Below, piece by piece: positions 1 to 12,350 of a stretch of DNA of 64,000 bases (position 1 is the stretch's first letter; every line of letters begins with the position of its first letter). A program made the translations under genes and the position numbers. The notes under the pieces are model-generated. The model worked only from the letters and a program-made list of their open reading frames with translations, was not told the DNA's origin and did no database searches. This DNA is from Ailurus styani (taxonomy: Eukaryota; Chordata; Mammalia; Carnivora; Ailuridae): positions 1,526,333 to 1,590,332 of the forward strand of contig LNAC01000278.1 in the NCBI GenBank assembly GCA_002007465.1, given 5' to 3'.

Positions 1-160
1 ATTATAAGTAGTCAGAGAGGCAGGCAGAGACAGAGGAGAGAGGAGAAAGCAGGCTCCCCGCTGAGCAGAGAGCCCGATGTGGGCCTCGATCCCAGGACCC
101 TGGGATCATGACCTGAGCCGAAGGCAGCGGCTTTAACCCACTGAGCCACCCAGGCGCCCT
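1..160 (-). mobile_element. SINEC, cut by the window start
   Basis: Antisense carnivore tRNA-Lys SINE ending CCACCCAGGCGCCC, the reverse complement of the SINE start GGGCGCCTGGGTGG. The tail lies outside the window. Confidence 0.9.
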
Positions 161-414
161 AACCCCCTGTCTTTATGAAGAATTTTTGTTCAGTTTTTCT
201 TGAATTACCAGCTACTAAGCTGCTTTTCAGACTAGTCTTCTTTAATCCCTATTGAGTTGCCCTTATAACCTTTCTTCACAGACCCTCAAGGCAGAGAACT
301 AGAAAGAAAATGGGACTGAGAGTCAGAACAGGGTTCAACCAGCTTGGGCAACAACAGTAATGAGAGTCACCGCCTCAGCTCTCACCACCACTCTTTATCA
401 ACAACTCACTGTGG

Positions 415-545
415 CCAGGAACTGTACTAAACATTTCACATGCATTATTTCAACTACTCCTCACAGCAATCATTTGAGACAAGTTTTATTGTCCTTGTTG
501 TAGAAAAGGAAACTGAGGCACAGAGAGATTGGGCAAGTTACCTTA
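415..545 (-). mobile_element. MIR
   Basis: GGAACTGTACTAAACATTTC and GGAAACTGAGGCACAGAGAG are the reverse complement of the MIR core and 3' region. Confidence 0.8.
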
Positions 546-570
546 TCATGTATTTAGGAATGGAGGAGTT

Positions 571-786
571 CTTTTTTTAAAATTATTTTTTAAAGATTTA
601 TTGATTTGAGAGAGAGAGCGAAAGAGCACAGTGGGGAGGGGCAGAGGAAAAGAGAGAGAGAATCTGGAGCAGACTCCCTGCTAAGCATGAAGCCTGATGC
701 GGGGCTCAATATCATGACCCTGAGATAGTGACCTGAGCAGAAATCATGAATTGGATGCTTAACCGACTGGGCCACCCAGGCGCCCC
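571..786 (-). mobile_element. SINEC copy
   Basis: The T-rich tail complement leads to GCCACCCAGGCGCCCC. GGAATGGAGGAG flanks both ends as the target duplication (558 and 788). Confidence 0.93.
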
Positions 787-1002
787 TGGAATGGAGGAGG
801 TCTAGTGCTTCAGTCCCTTTTTCTCCTGTGACTCAGTTACCATATACACAGGGAGACTGGACTAAATGACCTTCCCTGTCAGCTACATGATTCTTTTTTT
901 AATTCTATGACTTTAATCTGCCTCTAGTGTTGTCTTATGCCTAAATTACAAGATTGTTCTGAATCCTTTCAGGGTTTAGAATTCTAAAAATCCTATTAAT
1001 GC

Positions 1003-1190
1003 AAGGTTTCTCAATAGTGGCATTATTGACATTTTGGACAGGATAATTTTTCATTGTGGTGGCCTGTCCTGCGCATTGTAGGATGTCTAATATCATCCCT
1101 GGCCTCTACCCACAAGATTCCAGTAGTCAAGACAATTAAGAATGTCTCCAGGCATTGCCAAATGTTTCCAGTGGAGAACCACCCCATTAA
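1003..1190 (+). mobile_element. MER5A-type hAT-Charlie element
   Basis: GTTTCTCAATAGTGGCATTA, TTGACATTTTGGACAGGATA, GCATTGTAGGATGTCTAATA and TCCAGGCATTGCCAAATGTT follow MER5A, ending GGAGAACCACCCC. Confidence 0.88.
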
Positions 1191-1414
1191 TGTATTTCCT
1201 AAACCCGGATTATTTGTTGCTTTTCTCAATCTTTTTTTCCACTGTACAGAAGAAAAGAAAATCTACAGCTAAAAAATAATGTAAAGATTACTTGTTGGGG
1301 CTTCAACGTCACAAAATATTGTCGTGTTGGTTGCCTTTAAAAAATGTACATATCCACATGTGTTCATCTCACTGTCTGGATATACAAACTGTGAACACTC
1401 TGACAGAAATGTCT

Positions 1415-1630
1415 GGGGCGCCTGGGTGGCTCAGTGGGTTAATGCCTCTGCTTTCGGCTCAGGTCATGATCTCAGGGTCCTGGGATCGAGGCCCGCATCG
1501 GGCTCCCTGCTCAGCGGGGAGCCTGCTTCCCCCTCTCTCTCTCTGCCTGCCTCTCTGCCTCCTTGTGATCTCTCTCCCTCTGTGAAATAAATAAATAAAA
1601 TCTTTAAAAAAAAAAAAAAAAAAAAAAAAA
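1415..1630 (+). mobile_element. SINEC copy, young
   Basis: It starts GGGGCGCCTGGGTGGCTCAG, has the CT-rich middle and AAATAAATAAAATCTTT, and ends in a long A tract. AGAAATGTCTG flanks both ends. Confidence 0.96.
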
Positions 1631-1639
1631 GAAATGTCT

Positions 1640-2099
1640 GTATACAGGCAGGGAAATGACTGGGGATTGGTGGGAGATATATTAGCAACCTGCTATAGAT
1701 CAGAAGCAGAGACTGTTAAGATAAAAGTCAAAGTTAAGGGTATTCATTTGTTTATCTCTGTCATATCTCTACTTTGAAGCACCTTACTATAAAAGTCCTA
1801 GGTACGATAAAACCACAAATCAGCTATTTTAAAAAGGGCAAATTAATCTCAAGGAAAATTTAGGCTAAGGAAAGTTATTTCTAGTTAACCACAGATTTTA
1901 ACTCTGAGTTTTACAGAAGCCAAGGCAAAAAAATTAAAAGATTGTGGATTACGGCGTTTCCGCTATTTAATGAAGCAGATCAGAAATACTTATTCCAAGC
2001 CCTGAACAAAACAGAAGTAAAACAGATGCTAAACAATATAATGGTTGATGCTGTCTTTTTAACTTCATAAAAAAACACAGACATACTCTTCATATTTTT
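1640..2099. other. No gene or recognised repeat
   Basis: AT-rich sequence without a recognisable element. Confidence 0.6.
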
Positions 2100-2270
2100 A
2101 TTTCTTAAACGGACATTCTCAATCAATGCAGGGGCCTGGCCTTTTATTCTCTCTCCTCCTCACTACCTTGTAAGTTCCTTATGGTCAGGGTCAATGTCTA
2201 GGACAATCTATGTTCTGCACCTGGAACAAAAAAGGCACTCACTAAATTTTTCTCAAAGGAAGGAGTGAGG
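2100..2270 (+). mobile_element. L2 3' end
   Basis: CCTTGTAAGTTCCTTATGGT, CAGGGTCAATGTCTAGG and AGGCACTCACTAAATTTTTC follow the L2 3' end. Confidence 0.6.
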
Positions 2271-2779
2271 GTGTAAAGGAGGAGGGAACCCTTCTTTTTC
2301 TATCGTATGTGGAGTCAAATGCTCTATTTGCTACACTCAACTCTGTTTGTAACTCTACCACATGCACTTATCATAAACATAATGGCTGTTAACTGACAGC
2401 TTTTAAAAAACCATCCCCCCCCCAAAAAAAGCCCTAAAACCAAAAAAATCCCAAGCATCCCACATCCATTTGCCTTTTCTCCAGGGGAACCACTGTATCT
2501 CTCTCTCAACCTAAGCATTAGGGTAGACTCTATACTCAACTATAAGGAGACGGCCTATGACTCCAGTCTGAACAGTGAGGACATCGAATTTCTCTGACAA
2601 GTCACGTGTTCAGGGAAGAGCACCTAATCCAGTGAGAAATCACAACATATAGTGGGACATTTGTTGGGGCTGCTGAGAGAGCAGTGCCTTCTCTGCTATG
2701 CTGGGACCTAGGAGGGTGTGGGCCTGGCACTGTTAACATCTGTTTTGCTGCCATGAGAATGAAGCCATCACAAAGTAGA
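2271..2779. other. No gene or recognised repeat
   Basis: Nothing recognised apart from a C/A homopolymer patch near 2413-2450. Confidence 0.55.
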
Positions 2780-2966
2780 ACAGAGCGGAGCTGAGATGAA
2801 GACAGGCCAGGTCCCAAAGGTAGCATTTTTGTTCCATGAATCCAGTTGTGCCTGAAGGAAACCAGATCTATCCCTAGACTTGCCAGGTATGTGAGGGAAT
2901 ACATTCCATTTTTGCTTAAGCAGTATGAATCAGGACATCTGTCACTAGTAATAAAAAGTGTACTAA
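2780..2966 (+). mobile_element. Old LTR-like repeat, 3' part
   Basis: GAATCCAGTTGTGCCTGAAG, CTAGACTTGCCAGGTATGTG, TTTTTGCTTAAGCAGTATGA and CATCTGTCACTAGTAA follow the 3' part of a common MaLR/ERV-type repeat, truncated at the SINE target site. Confidence 0.55.
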
Positions 2967-2976
2967 CTGACATAGC

Positions 2977-2981
<5 letters not shown>

Positions 2982-3015
<34 letters not shown>

Positions 3016-3382
3016 CNNNNNNNNNNNNNNNNNNNNNNNNNNNNNNNNNNNNNNNNNNNNNNNNNNNNNNNNNNNNNNNNNNNNNNNNNNNNNNNNNNNN
3101 NNNNNNNNNNNNNNNNNNNNNNNNNNNNNNNNNNNNNNNNNNNNNNNNNNNNNNNNNNNNNNNNNNNNNNNNNNNNNNNNNNNTTTTTTTTTTAAAGATT
3201 TTATTTATTTATTTGACACAGAGAGATCAGATCACAAGTAGGCAGAGAGGCAGGCAGAGAGAGAGGAGGAAGCAGACTCCCTGCTGAGCAGAGAGCCCGA
3301 TGCGGGCCTCGATCCCAGGACCCTGGGATCATGACCTGAGCCGAAGGCAGCGGCTTTAACCCACTGAGCCACCCAGGCGCCC
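2982..3382 (-). mobile_element. SINEC copy with an N gap in its A-tail
   Basis: Antisense SINE whose T tract holds the 167-base N run. CTGACATAGCGTTTT at 2967 recurs at 3383 as the target duplication, so both sides of the gap belong to one insertion. Confidence 0.93.
3017..3183. other. Assembly gap
   Basis: Run of 167 N inside the poly-T tract of a SINE. The six bases before it (AAAAAC) do not fit the tract and may be a gap-edge error. Confidence 0.99.
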
Positions 3383-3397
3383 CTGACATAGCGTTTT

Positions 3398-5769
3398 ATT
3401 TTGTCTAACTCCCTGACTAGCCTCTGACTATTTGCAGTGCCGACTGTAGGTGTTCACTATGTACCTGCAAGATGAACTAACACATCAATAAATAAACTTC
3501 TCTGAGAGTAGAAAATCCAAGAGCTGTACTAAGACTCATACAACTTATAGGTCCAGAGAACAGAAAGAGGTCAGGGCTAATATAAATATGAATCATGAGG
3601 GTGGATGAGCTGGATCAAGGATCAATAGTTACAAGAGGATTGTTGTTCTGTAGATTTGGGTCACCACAGGTCACGTCCCGCTGGCTGAAACACAACATCA
3701 ACGTGCAGGAAGAGATCCAGTTAACCTGGGTAGTCTGAATGCAGCTCCCAGCCTAGTAAGAACCCCATACACAGAATATGGGCCAGGACCTTTGGGGTCC
3801 TGGATTGGTTTGAAGACAAGAGGCCATGAAGTTGAGAGTGAGCCAGTAGGGAGCGTGGGAAGGAGAGACTGAAAGCCAGATGAAGAGTCTGATTAGGGCT
3901 GCGACTGCAGGGAATGGACAGAGAGGCAGAGTCCAACTCATGAATACCGGCCTGAAAGCCAGACTTTCAAATAGCCTCTTGCTGATGGAGGTAGAGGCTG
4001 GAGAGAGCTCATGAAGCACTGGAACAGAGCTGCAGGGAAGGTTCTGTGGAAGTCCTAGGGCCATGGATAAAGCTGGAGAACTGGAGCCCACTGTCAAAGC
4101 TAAACAGGTTCAGACAGGTAGTCTCCGTGGAGGCTACAGGTTTCAAAAGCAACACTTCTGTTTATAGGATATTGGCTCCACTTTCTAGACAGGTGAATAG
4201 GGAGATGCACAAGGGAGCAAACGGTGAGGTGCAGGACCAGTCTGGAGACACAGGGAGAAAAACAGCACGGACATAAGGCTTAATGGGAAGCAAAGTCAGA
4301 TGAGATATTTAAGAATGCACCTTCTTATTTTAGAAAAATAAGAAAACCACAAGTCATCTGACTTAGCCTGTGTGCCCAAAAGTGCGCCAAAGATAATGAA
4401 TCAATGTTTCTTGTAGTCACCAAAGCTACAAAGATAGAGATCCTCAGATTTTGCCAAGAGAAGAGTAATGGAAACCTCAGATATGGCTATTTCAGCAAAT
4501 CTTTGGGCTAAAATACAGGGCAGGGGAAAAGTGAGCCCAAGGGGGAGGAGAGCTCCAACAGGAGCCGGGTGAGGTAAGCAGGAACCAATCATCTATATGT
4601 GAACCTAAAGAGCAGTGGGAACACACTGATGGGGAGGGAGGAACTTACTGTACAGAAAAGAGTAAGTTCTTTCAACACCAGGATCAAAGAGTTAGAATTC
4701 GGAGTGTTTAATTTGAGGTTGGTTTGGGAAAAACTACTTTTTGAGGACATGACAAGGTATAAAAATGATGGCACCAGAAATTTGTCCCCCGCCAATTTTC
4801 TTTAAATACTTTAATATTTTTCAGCTCAATGTGAAAACTACAAAAAGCATAAAGAAAAAGAGTAATTCTTCCAATCGCATCAATCTGTTAACATTGTCTT
4901 TCAAAGAATGTCTTTTATATAAACATTTATATATTTTACTATAAAATAGAATCATATGTGCACACACATAATTATGAGAGCTTATATATAAACATTGTAA
5001 AGTTCTGTTTAGCTATAGTTTTGTGTGTCATACAAAGTTTATTAAAAAAAATCTGTGATTTTAATGACCGCATATACTTAATTCTATGGATATCTCACAA
5101 TTCAATGAACTCTTCCTTTATCGGTAGAAATTTAGACTGACTCCTTTTTTTTTCCTATTCTAAATCACACTGCTTGAACATCTTTGTATATAAATCTGTG
5201 ACTCCTAAGGTTTTAATTTTGCACTGAACTATGTTCCAGAGTTCTTGCTGAGGGGGAGGTTAGAAGAAACAGCTTCGAGGACTTAAGGAAGTTGTAGAAA
5301 GTTTAATAAAACAACTGTCATGAATTGGGAATGGGCCATGCAGTGTTTTGGTTCTGCTCTGCCTAGAATCTGTTTGAGCAATTTCTCACTGAACTGTGGC
5401 AGCAAGCAGAGCCCACCTTTCATTGCACAAACGAGACTCTTTTCTAGGTCCGCTTTGCAGCTAGTGGACAGGCCGGTGACCTGGCCAGATGTTTCTGCCT
5501 AGATCTGACCAGGAGATAGCGGTACAGAAAAGCAACTCTGGAGGAGAAACTTTTCTTGTGGCAAAGGTGCCATTGGAAGAGCCTCCTGTCCAATACTAGT
5601 CATGGCAGTTGCCATGTTCACTGTCTAGCAGTGGTGGCAGAAGTGTCTTCCCAAACCAGCCCTACAGCCATGGAATTTTGGCCATGGTCCTAGCTGCTCA
5701 GTTCCTACTGCCTTGTCCCTCCATGTTTTCCAATCCTACTGTATTAGCTTTCTCAGTAATCCTGAGAGC
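3398..5769. other. No gene or recognised repeat
   Basis: About 2.4 kb with no element I can name. Short open frames on both strands lack any familiar protein sequence or exon signals. Confidence 0.5.
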
Positions 5770-6800
5770 TCCTTTTAAGGTTCCGAACCCAATTCCAAAG
5801 TGTTTGTATGTGTGTGTGTGGGGGTGGTTTCCCTATATACGACACCAAGCAGTTCTCCGATACCAGCTGTCTGAGAATGTCAACTCAACTTGAAATTAGC
5901 TATCCAGAGACAGTACCAGATTCCACAGGTTAAAAGTCAGTCCTACAAGATTGGCTCTCACCCCTCCCTTCGGACACCAGTAACAAGCCCCAGGCTGTTA
6001 ACCTGTGCTGCCAACCCACAGGCTATACACTGGAAGTTAGAATAACCTCCTCCTTATGTACTTTTAATTTGCTAGAGCTGCTTGCAGTGCCCATGGAAAC
6101 AATTATACTCACCATTTTTATTAAAGGATATGACAAAGGATATGAATAAACAGCCAGATAAAGAGATTTATAGGGTGAAGTATGGCATGCCATTCTCCCC
6201 AATCTCCCAAGTGTTCACCAACCCAGAACTTCTCTGAACCCAGTCCTTTGGGTTTGTTTTTTTGTTTTGTTTTTAAAGATTTTATTTATTTATTTGACAC
6301 AGAGATAGCACAAGTAGGCAAAGCGACAGGCAGAGGGAGAGAGAGAAGCAGGCTCTCCGCCGAGCAGGGAGCCCGATGCAGGACTTGATCGCAGGACCCT
6401 GGGACCATGACCTGAGCTGAAGGCAGCCACCCAAAGGACTGAATCATCCAGGCACCCAGTCCTTTGGGTTTTGATGAAGACTTCATTACATGGTCATGAC
6501 TAAGTCATAGGCCACTGGCTGATTTACCTCCAGTGCCCTCTTCCCTCCTCCAAGATGGTGGGGGGAACTTGAAAATTCCAACCCTCTAATCACAGGGTTG
6601 GCCTTCCTGGCAACCAGGACCCAAAAATCACCTTCATTAATATAACAAAAGACTCATTCATTGCCCTATCACAGGAAATTCCAAGGGTTTTAGGAGCCTT
6701 GAGCCAGGAACCTTGGACTAAGACCAAATACATTATGAGAAATATATATGGTCATTCAGATAACTAAATATATATTTCTTATAAATCACAAAATTGTAGC
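5770..6800 (+). mobile_element. LTR-type repeat, copy A
   Basis: The sequence runs from GAACCCAATTCCAAAGTG to about AAATCACAAAATTGTA and aligns by eye along its length with copy B at 7863-9030. Shared tracts include ACCCAATTCC, GATACCAGCTG, AACAGCCAGATAA, CCCTCTAATCACA, GGCAACCAG and AAGACCAAATA. The layout and the end (GGAACC...AAGACCAAATA...AAATCACAA) resemble ERV-class solo LTRs; the family is not named with confidence. A SINE lies at 6256-6457 with a clean target duplication. No retroviral protein sequence was seen nearby. Confidence 0.65.
6256..6457 (-). mobile_element. SINEC copy in LTR copy A
   Basis: Antisense SINE with a T/G-rich tail, ending ATCATCCAGGCACCC. AGTCCTTTGGGTTT at 6242 and 6458 is the target duplication. 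Confidence 0.94.
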
Positions 6801-7862
6801 TCTCAATAATAGCCTTTCACTAAATTCTTTTCCTGTTTCAATCAGCCAGAGTGGATTCTTATGGTTTGTTACCAAGAACCCGGACTGACAGGGAAAGAAC
6901 AAAGGCTTTGAGAGTAGCAAATGCAGAGTTAGAGGGGTGGATCACGTCAGAACAGGCATAAGATTTGGTCAGGCAGGGCTACGAGCACTAAACCGTGAGC
7001 ACAGGAAGCAGACACAGTGAAACACAGATGAGGATGAGGCCGTAAGAAGGGCCTGGTGAGCAAGCACTCCAGGACGGGAAGGATAGGTGCACGGCCTCAT
7101 GCAGACAGGACAGCAAGATCCATGCAAGAACAGCTCAGAAAACTGGAGAGAGAAGCATCTGAGAATAATCAAGGGAGTGAGGAAGGAAATCCAGTTGGAG
7201 AGCAGGTGGTCTGTAACACGTAGAGGTTACTGTCAGAGCACCAGAAGGCTGGGGTGAAGCCTGAGGAAAGGCAGCGCCAAGTGTCCGCGAGCAGCGGAGG
7301 TGGACAGCAGGAAGGAAAAGGATGTGTAGCAGATGGGATGACGTATTCCTTGGCTCACAACACGGCACACTGAATGTCTTCGTTTTTATGTATTGTTAAT
7401 CATCTGAGTATTAACAGTTAAACAGAAACATCTAAATATCAGAAACAACATGAAATAACCAAATAAAATCCTAAACACTAGAATCACCGGCTATTTATGA
7501 ACCTCAAGGTCTCTTACAATTCTACTGCTAACACAGAATTTTCAGAGTTGTCATCATTGTGTGTATAGCATTTTGAGGTCTACTTTTCCAATTCTATGGA
7601 TACTCTCCTTCCATGTTCTACATAGGTATTCGATGCTTTGCTGCACGAATGTTCCACGGTCTGCCTGGATACTTCCCTACTTCTCTAGAACCAGGATTTG
7701 TTTTCATCTTCTTTTAAATCATATAAGTAAATTATAAATTGCTTTATGTAGGCTAATATGCTCATGTTGTAAGTATACTGATTTTATTGCTGGCTCCTCA
7801 AATGGTCAGTTACTTGCATTTTCCTTGGTGACAACTCAAAAAAACTGTACTTAATGAAAATT
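6801..7862. other. Spacer between LTR copies A and B, nothing recognised
   Basis: About 1 kb between the two LTR-type repeats. I see no gag, pol or env similarity and no primer-binding site. The purine-rich part (6890-7330) may be an old repeat. Confidence 0.5.
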
Positions 7863-7883
7863 AGGTTGCCGGACCCAATTCCA

Positions 7884-7890
7884 GTGTGTG

Positions 7891-7934
<44 letters not shown>
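7884..7934. repeat. TG microsatellite in LTR copy B
   Basis: About 25 GT/TG units with one CG interruption near 7896, ending GCATGCATG. Confidence 0.97.
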
Positions 7935-7935
<1 letters not shown>

Positions 7936-8469
7936 ATGCATGAACTTCCCCACACCGACAATGATCCAGATACCAGCTGGGTGTCCTACAATTTAACTCC
8001 ATTCTGACACTACTCAGAGATAGAATCAGGTTCCACGGGTAAAAGGTTCAGTCCCACAAAACCGCCCTCCACTTCAGACACCAGTCAGAAGCCCAGGATG
8101 TTACTTAGGCTTCTGACTGGCTGACAGGCTATAAACTGGAGGCTCCAACCACCTGCTTGTACTCAGGATACCACCCGCTAGTCTATGTTGTTACCAGTAC
8201 TTCTGATTCAATGACTGTAAATTAGAGGTTCCCATGATCCCCTCCTTGGGTTCAATTAATTTGCCAAAATGGCTCATGGAACCCAGAAAAGTCCATTTAC
8301 TCAATAGATTACGGATTTATTACGAAGGATGTTAAAGGATATGAGTCAACAGCCAGATAAGGAGATATACAAGGTCATGCTGGGCTTCCAGGCCCTCTCA
8401 GAGCTTGCCATTTTCCTCAAATCTCCATGTGTTCACTAACCCAGAAGCACTCTGAACCCAATCTTCTTG

Positions 8470-8665
8470 GATTTTTTTTAAATTAACATATAATGTATTA
8501 TTTGTTTCAGGGGTACAGGTCTGTGAATCATCAGTCTTACACAATTCACAGCACTCACCATAGGACAAACCCTCCCCAGTGTCCATAACCCAGCCACCCT
8601 ACCCCCACTCCCCACCCCCCAGTAACCTCAGTTTATTTCCTGAGATTAAGAGACTCCTACGGTTT
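8470..8665 (-). mobile_element. Carnivore L1 3' end, antisense
   Basis: On the plus strand TTTAAATTAACATATAATG leads into GGGGTACAGGTCTGTGAATC and ends near GAGATTAAGAGACTCCTAC. This is the reverse complement of the carnivore L1 3' UTR. TCTTCTTGG flanks both sides (8462 and about 8669), an insertion duplication in LTR copy B. Confidence 0.8.
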
Positions 8666-9299
8666 ATCTTCTTCTTGGGTTTTTATGGAGGTTTTGTTAC
8701 ACAGCCATGATTGAGTAAATTATTGGCCACTGGCGACTGATCAAACCTTCAGGTCCTCTCCCCTTCCTAAAAGTTGGGACTGAAAATTCAAACCCTCTAA
8801 TCACATGGTTGGCTACACTGGCAACCAGCCTGCATCTTAGGGGCTTAACAAAACAAAACAAAACAAAACCCCCAAAACCTTTAATGCTCCCATCATTTAG
8901 ATAATTCCAAGAGTTATAGAGGAGCTTTGAGTCAGGAACTGTGGGTGAAGACCAAATATACATGAGAAATATATTTTGGTCTCCTGAATGACCAAATACA
9001 CACTTTTCTTCTAAATCACAATACTGTACAATGTAACAACAAAAAAAAGAGCAGTAAACTTCGGTCCTGTAGGATCTTGCCCAATTGATTAAGTTCCCTA
9101 TACTGACACCTCAACACTGACTACTCCAGTTCAGCCAGAACATTCTGGCTCATACTGCATTCATATGATCCATCAAGAAGCTGGACAACATGGGCCAGGG
9201 GTTTATAATCACACAGACCTGGACTGGCTGTCTCACAGCACTGTGACCAGGAACAAAATGCTCATCCATTCCACGGCTCAATTTCCTCATTTATGGGTT

Positions 9300-9700
9300 C
9301 CTTCATTCAATAAATATTTATTGAGCAAAGATAATATACCAGGCACCATTGTGGGTATTAGAGACATACTAGTGAACAGAAGCCTGTGTCCTCACAAAGC
9401 ATACATTCCAGTGGGCAGACAGAAAATAATGGATGCACGTGTGAATATATAAAATAAAGCAGGATAAGGAAACAGGAGGTATGGAGGTCAAGGAAGATGT
9501 GGGAGGAGGGGATTTGTGAGCAAATATCTGATGAAGTGGTATGGTCTTCCGAGTGAATCATATCGGTTAGAGCAAGAAGCAGGAAAGATGAGGCAGATTT
9601 TGTGGACTGACTGTAAGTTAGCAAGGGCCAATGAAAAGGATTGGGGGGTTGGGGAGGGGTGGGTGCTTGAGACAGATTATAATTTAACAGAGATGTTAAA
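9300..9700 (-). mobile_element. L2
   Basis: TTCATTCAATAAATATTTAT, TACCAGGCACCATTGTGGG, ACATTCCAGTGGGCAGACAG and AAATAAAGCAGGATAAGG are the reverse complement of the L2 3' region. The alignment fades after about 9500. Confidence 0.75.
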
Positions 9701-9904
9701 TTCTGTTTCAGGGGTTTGACTTCTAGTGGTACCTACTAGAAATAAAGATACACGGGTCCAGATGACCCTAGTCTGATGTGTGTGGGAGGTGAATAATAAG
9801 CTCTAATGTATTCTCCTTCTTGGGAGTCTAGAGGTGAGGTAGAGAATGTTACGGGTGGGGAAGAGTAATCAACCGGAAACAGAGCGCAAGGAAAACAGCA
9901 TCTA

Positions 9905-10005
9905 TGTAATAGTGTACTGTGAAGATTAAATGAGATAATACATGTAAAGCATCTAACATAGTGCTTGGCTCATGGTGAAAATCCAGTAAATGGCAGCTAT
10001 TATTA
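9905..10005 (+). mobile_element. MIR 3' part
   Basis: GAAGATTAAATGAGATAATA, then CATGTAAAGCATCTAACATA, then GTGCTTGGCTCATGG matches the 3' half of MIR in sense. Confidence 0.8.
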
Positions 10006-10304
10006 TAATCCATCCAAAGGTCAAGTATTATAATTGTGGCATTTTTCAAACTCTTAAGAGTGCTCATAAGGCTCTTTTTTCTCTGTCACAGGCATAGAAC
10101 TGACCTGGCACGATTTATCCTACCCTTCAGAGGATACCTTGTAAGAGTAACCCAACCATCCGTTTTGGTCTCTTTATCTTCCAGCCATATTTTTTGCCCT
10201 GCCTGCTCCACTCCAAGTGATGCCTGTTTAAAAAAATGATGGAAAGAGCCTGATGACCAGTGGTGGTATTTCTGGATTTGCACAGATGGTAGATGACTGA
10301 AGGA

Positions 10305-10522
10305 TTTTTTAAGATTTTATTTATTTATTTGAGAGAGAGAGAGAGAGTGAGTGCATGAGTGAGAGAGAACACGGAGCATAAGCAATGGGGAGGAGCAGAG
10401 GGAGGACAAACAGACTCCATGCTGAGTGCAGAGCTTGATGTGGGGCTTGATCCCATGACCCTGAGATCATCACCTGAGCTGAAACCAAGGGTCACTCAAC
10501 CAACTGAGCCACCCAGGCGCCC
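10305..10522 (-). mobile_element. SINEC copy
   Basis: It runs from AAGATTTTATTTATTTATTT to CCACCCAGGCGCC. TGACTGAAGGA flanks both sides (10294 and 10523). Confidence 0.94.
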
Positions 10523-10534
10523 TGACTGAAGGAT

Positions 10535-11030
10535 CCTTCAGTGTCCCTGCTCTGGGTTTGCAGAGCCCCAGTAGGTGTACCTCTCAGCCTGGGACCAAAT
10601 CGCCGTGAAAGCTGATGGCCGCAACATGGTCAACAAGCCTGATAACATGATGAATAAGCCTGATCTTGTTCATTTCAAAACAGGAGTTGGCTATTTTCCC
10701 CTTGCATGAGAAACTAGACTTCCCAACCTTCTGGTGACATTCCTGATTTGTTGGGTTTGGGTTAAGCAACAGGGGTGCTAGCTAAATAGGTAGCAGAGAC
10801 ACGCTGATATCAGGCTCCAGTGTCCCTTCCACAACACAGGGACACTCAACTGTTGTTTCAGCGCATGTTAGTAAGTTCCTGCAGACCAAGGCTCCACATG
10901 GTTTGGCACTCTGTACATGCTGACAGCCAACCCTCCTACCGTAAGTGCAGAGTAGGCGAAAGAACTCAATGGTTGTTGGAGACACACTGGGTTGGCATTT
11001 CACTGCCTTGTCCTGAACTCCCATCATAAA
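10535..11030. other. No gene or recognised repeat
   Basis: Unassigned sequence between two SINEs. Confidence 0.5.
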
Positions 11031-11043
11031 AAAAGTAAATACA

Positions 11044-11230
11044 GGGACACCTGGGGGGCTCAGTTGGTTAAGTGTCTGCCTTTGGCTCGGGTCATGATCC
11101 CAGGGTCCTGGGATTAAGCCCCACGTCAGGCTTCCTTGCTCCACAGGGAGTCTGTTTATGCCTCTCCTGCTCCCCCTGCTCGTGTACTTACTCTGTCAAA
11201 TAAATAAATAAAATCTTAAAAAAAAAAAAA
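11044..11230 (+). mobile_element. SINEC copy
   Basis: It starts GGGACACCTGGGGGGCTCAG and ends CAAATAAATAAATAAAATC plus A tract. AAGTAAATACA flanks it. Confidence 0.94.
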
Positions 11231-11239
11231 GTAAATACA

Positions 11240-12350
11240 TACATAAAATTTAAACTTGAAAAATTTTTTTTGGGTCTGGTTAAGCCACGCCTGTTTTGCA
11301 TCGTTATTAAAGATTATTGTCAGGCTAAACCAAACATTGTTTTCCTAACCCTTCCTGGAAGCAGTTGAGGAAATTGAATCTTTTAGTTTTCCTGTTCTCA
11401 GGACCAAATGGTCAATTGACGTTTCCTGCCTTCTGGGTATTTTTGTTTGTTTTCATTGTATTTCAACTCTCTGAAATGATTTCACAGAGATCTTTGAATT
11501 GTACTAATTCAGTATTTTTTTCTTTTGTTTTCCCCACACCCTATACTCAGTTGCTCTCCCAGAAGCACAGATTGCTAGTGCTAGATGCAGCCCCTGGGAG
11601 TCATTTAGTTCAATCCTCTCTCTGTCACCTGAGGAGGAAGGGCAAGACCTTGACCTTTACAGGCATCTACTATTGCCAGACACAGAGCCTGTGTGGCATT
11701 TTATGTAATTACCTCACTTAAACCTTATAATTGCCCCCTGAGGTGGGTGTTGTTATTCTCATGTTTTCGACAAGAAAACTAAGGCACAGAGAAATCAAAT
11801 AACCTCTGTAAGATCACACAGTCAAGACTCAAACCCAGCTTTTTGAAGACAAGCTTGGCGTTCTCCCATCCACCATCTTGGTCTGGCAATGTCCTGCCCC
11901 TGTCAACCGGATCTGGCATTAGCTGGAAGTGGCTAAAGGCCAGGTTGGCTCCAGTGTCGATATGATGCAGGGAGTTTAACTGAAGGTGAAATTCTGGCAA
12001 TTGTTACTAATATTTTATAGCTTTAATAGAGAAATTAGTGGCAAATTGTAACATGCCATTGTACTAGGATGGATTAGGAAAGCTTTCCAGCAGATTAAAT
12101 AGGAAAAATGGTAAACATTTTTATAACAGAAGGGAGTATCCATTCTAAACAGGAAGAACTGGCTTGATCAGAGCAATAATATAATTCCTGATTTTTGTCA
12201 AGTCCCTTCTTAACTAGATAAGTGATATTTTCTTCATGATCCTCCTTTAATTTTTTCCATGTAGCTATGTATAAAATTTCTATCTTGTTGAACTGAAAAC
12301 TAGTCAGCAGTTTTCCTTAGATAATTTATGTCCAGATTATTTTGGCACTA
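11240..12350. other. Mostly unassigned
   Basis: Apart from the MIR at 11650-11850, nothing is recognised up to the Tigger1 left end. Confidence 0.5.
11650..11850 (-). mobile_element. MIR
   Basis: CACTTAAACCTTATAATTGC, CTGAGGTGGGTGTTGTTATT and AACTAAGGCACAGAGAAATC are MIR in antisense. Confidence 0.8.

Larger units (their letters stand above)
7863..9030 (+). mobile_element. LTR-type repeat, copy B
   Basis: This is a second copy of the repeat at 5770-6800, in the same direction, starting GGACCCAATTCCAGTG and ending AAATCACAATACTG. It contains an expanded TG microsatellite at 7884-7934, where copy A has only a short one, and an antisense L1 3' end at about 8470-8665. It has extra sequence at about 8165-8290 that copy A lacks. 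The ERV-class LTR assignment is by resemblance only. Confidence 0.65.

Noticed and set aside
2602..2973. Minus-strand open frame of 123 residues
   Set aside because: It overlaps an old LTR-like repeat read backwards and ends near the SINE tail, so it is chance.
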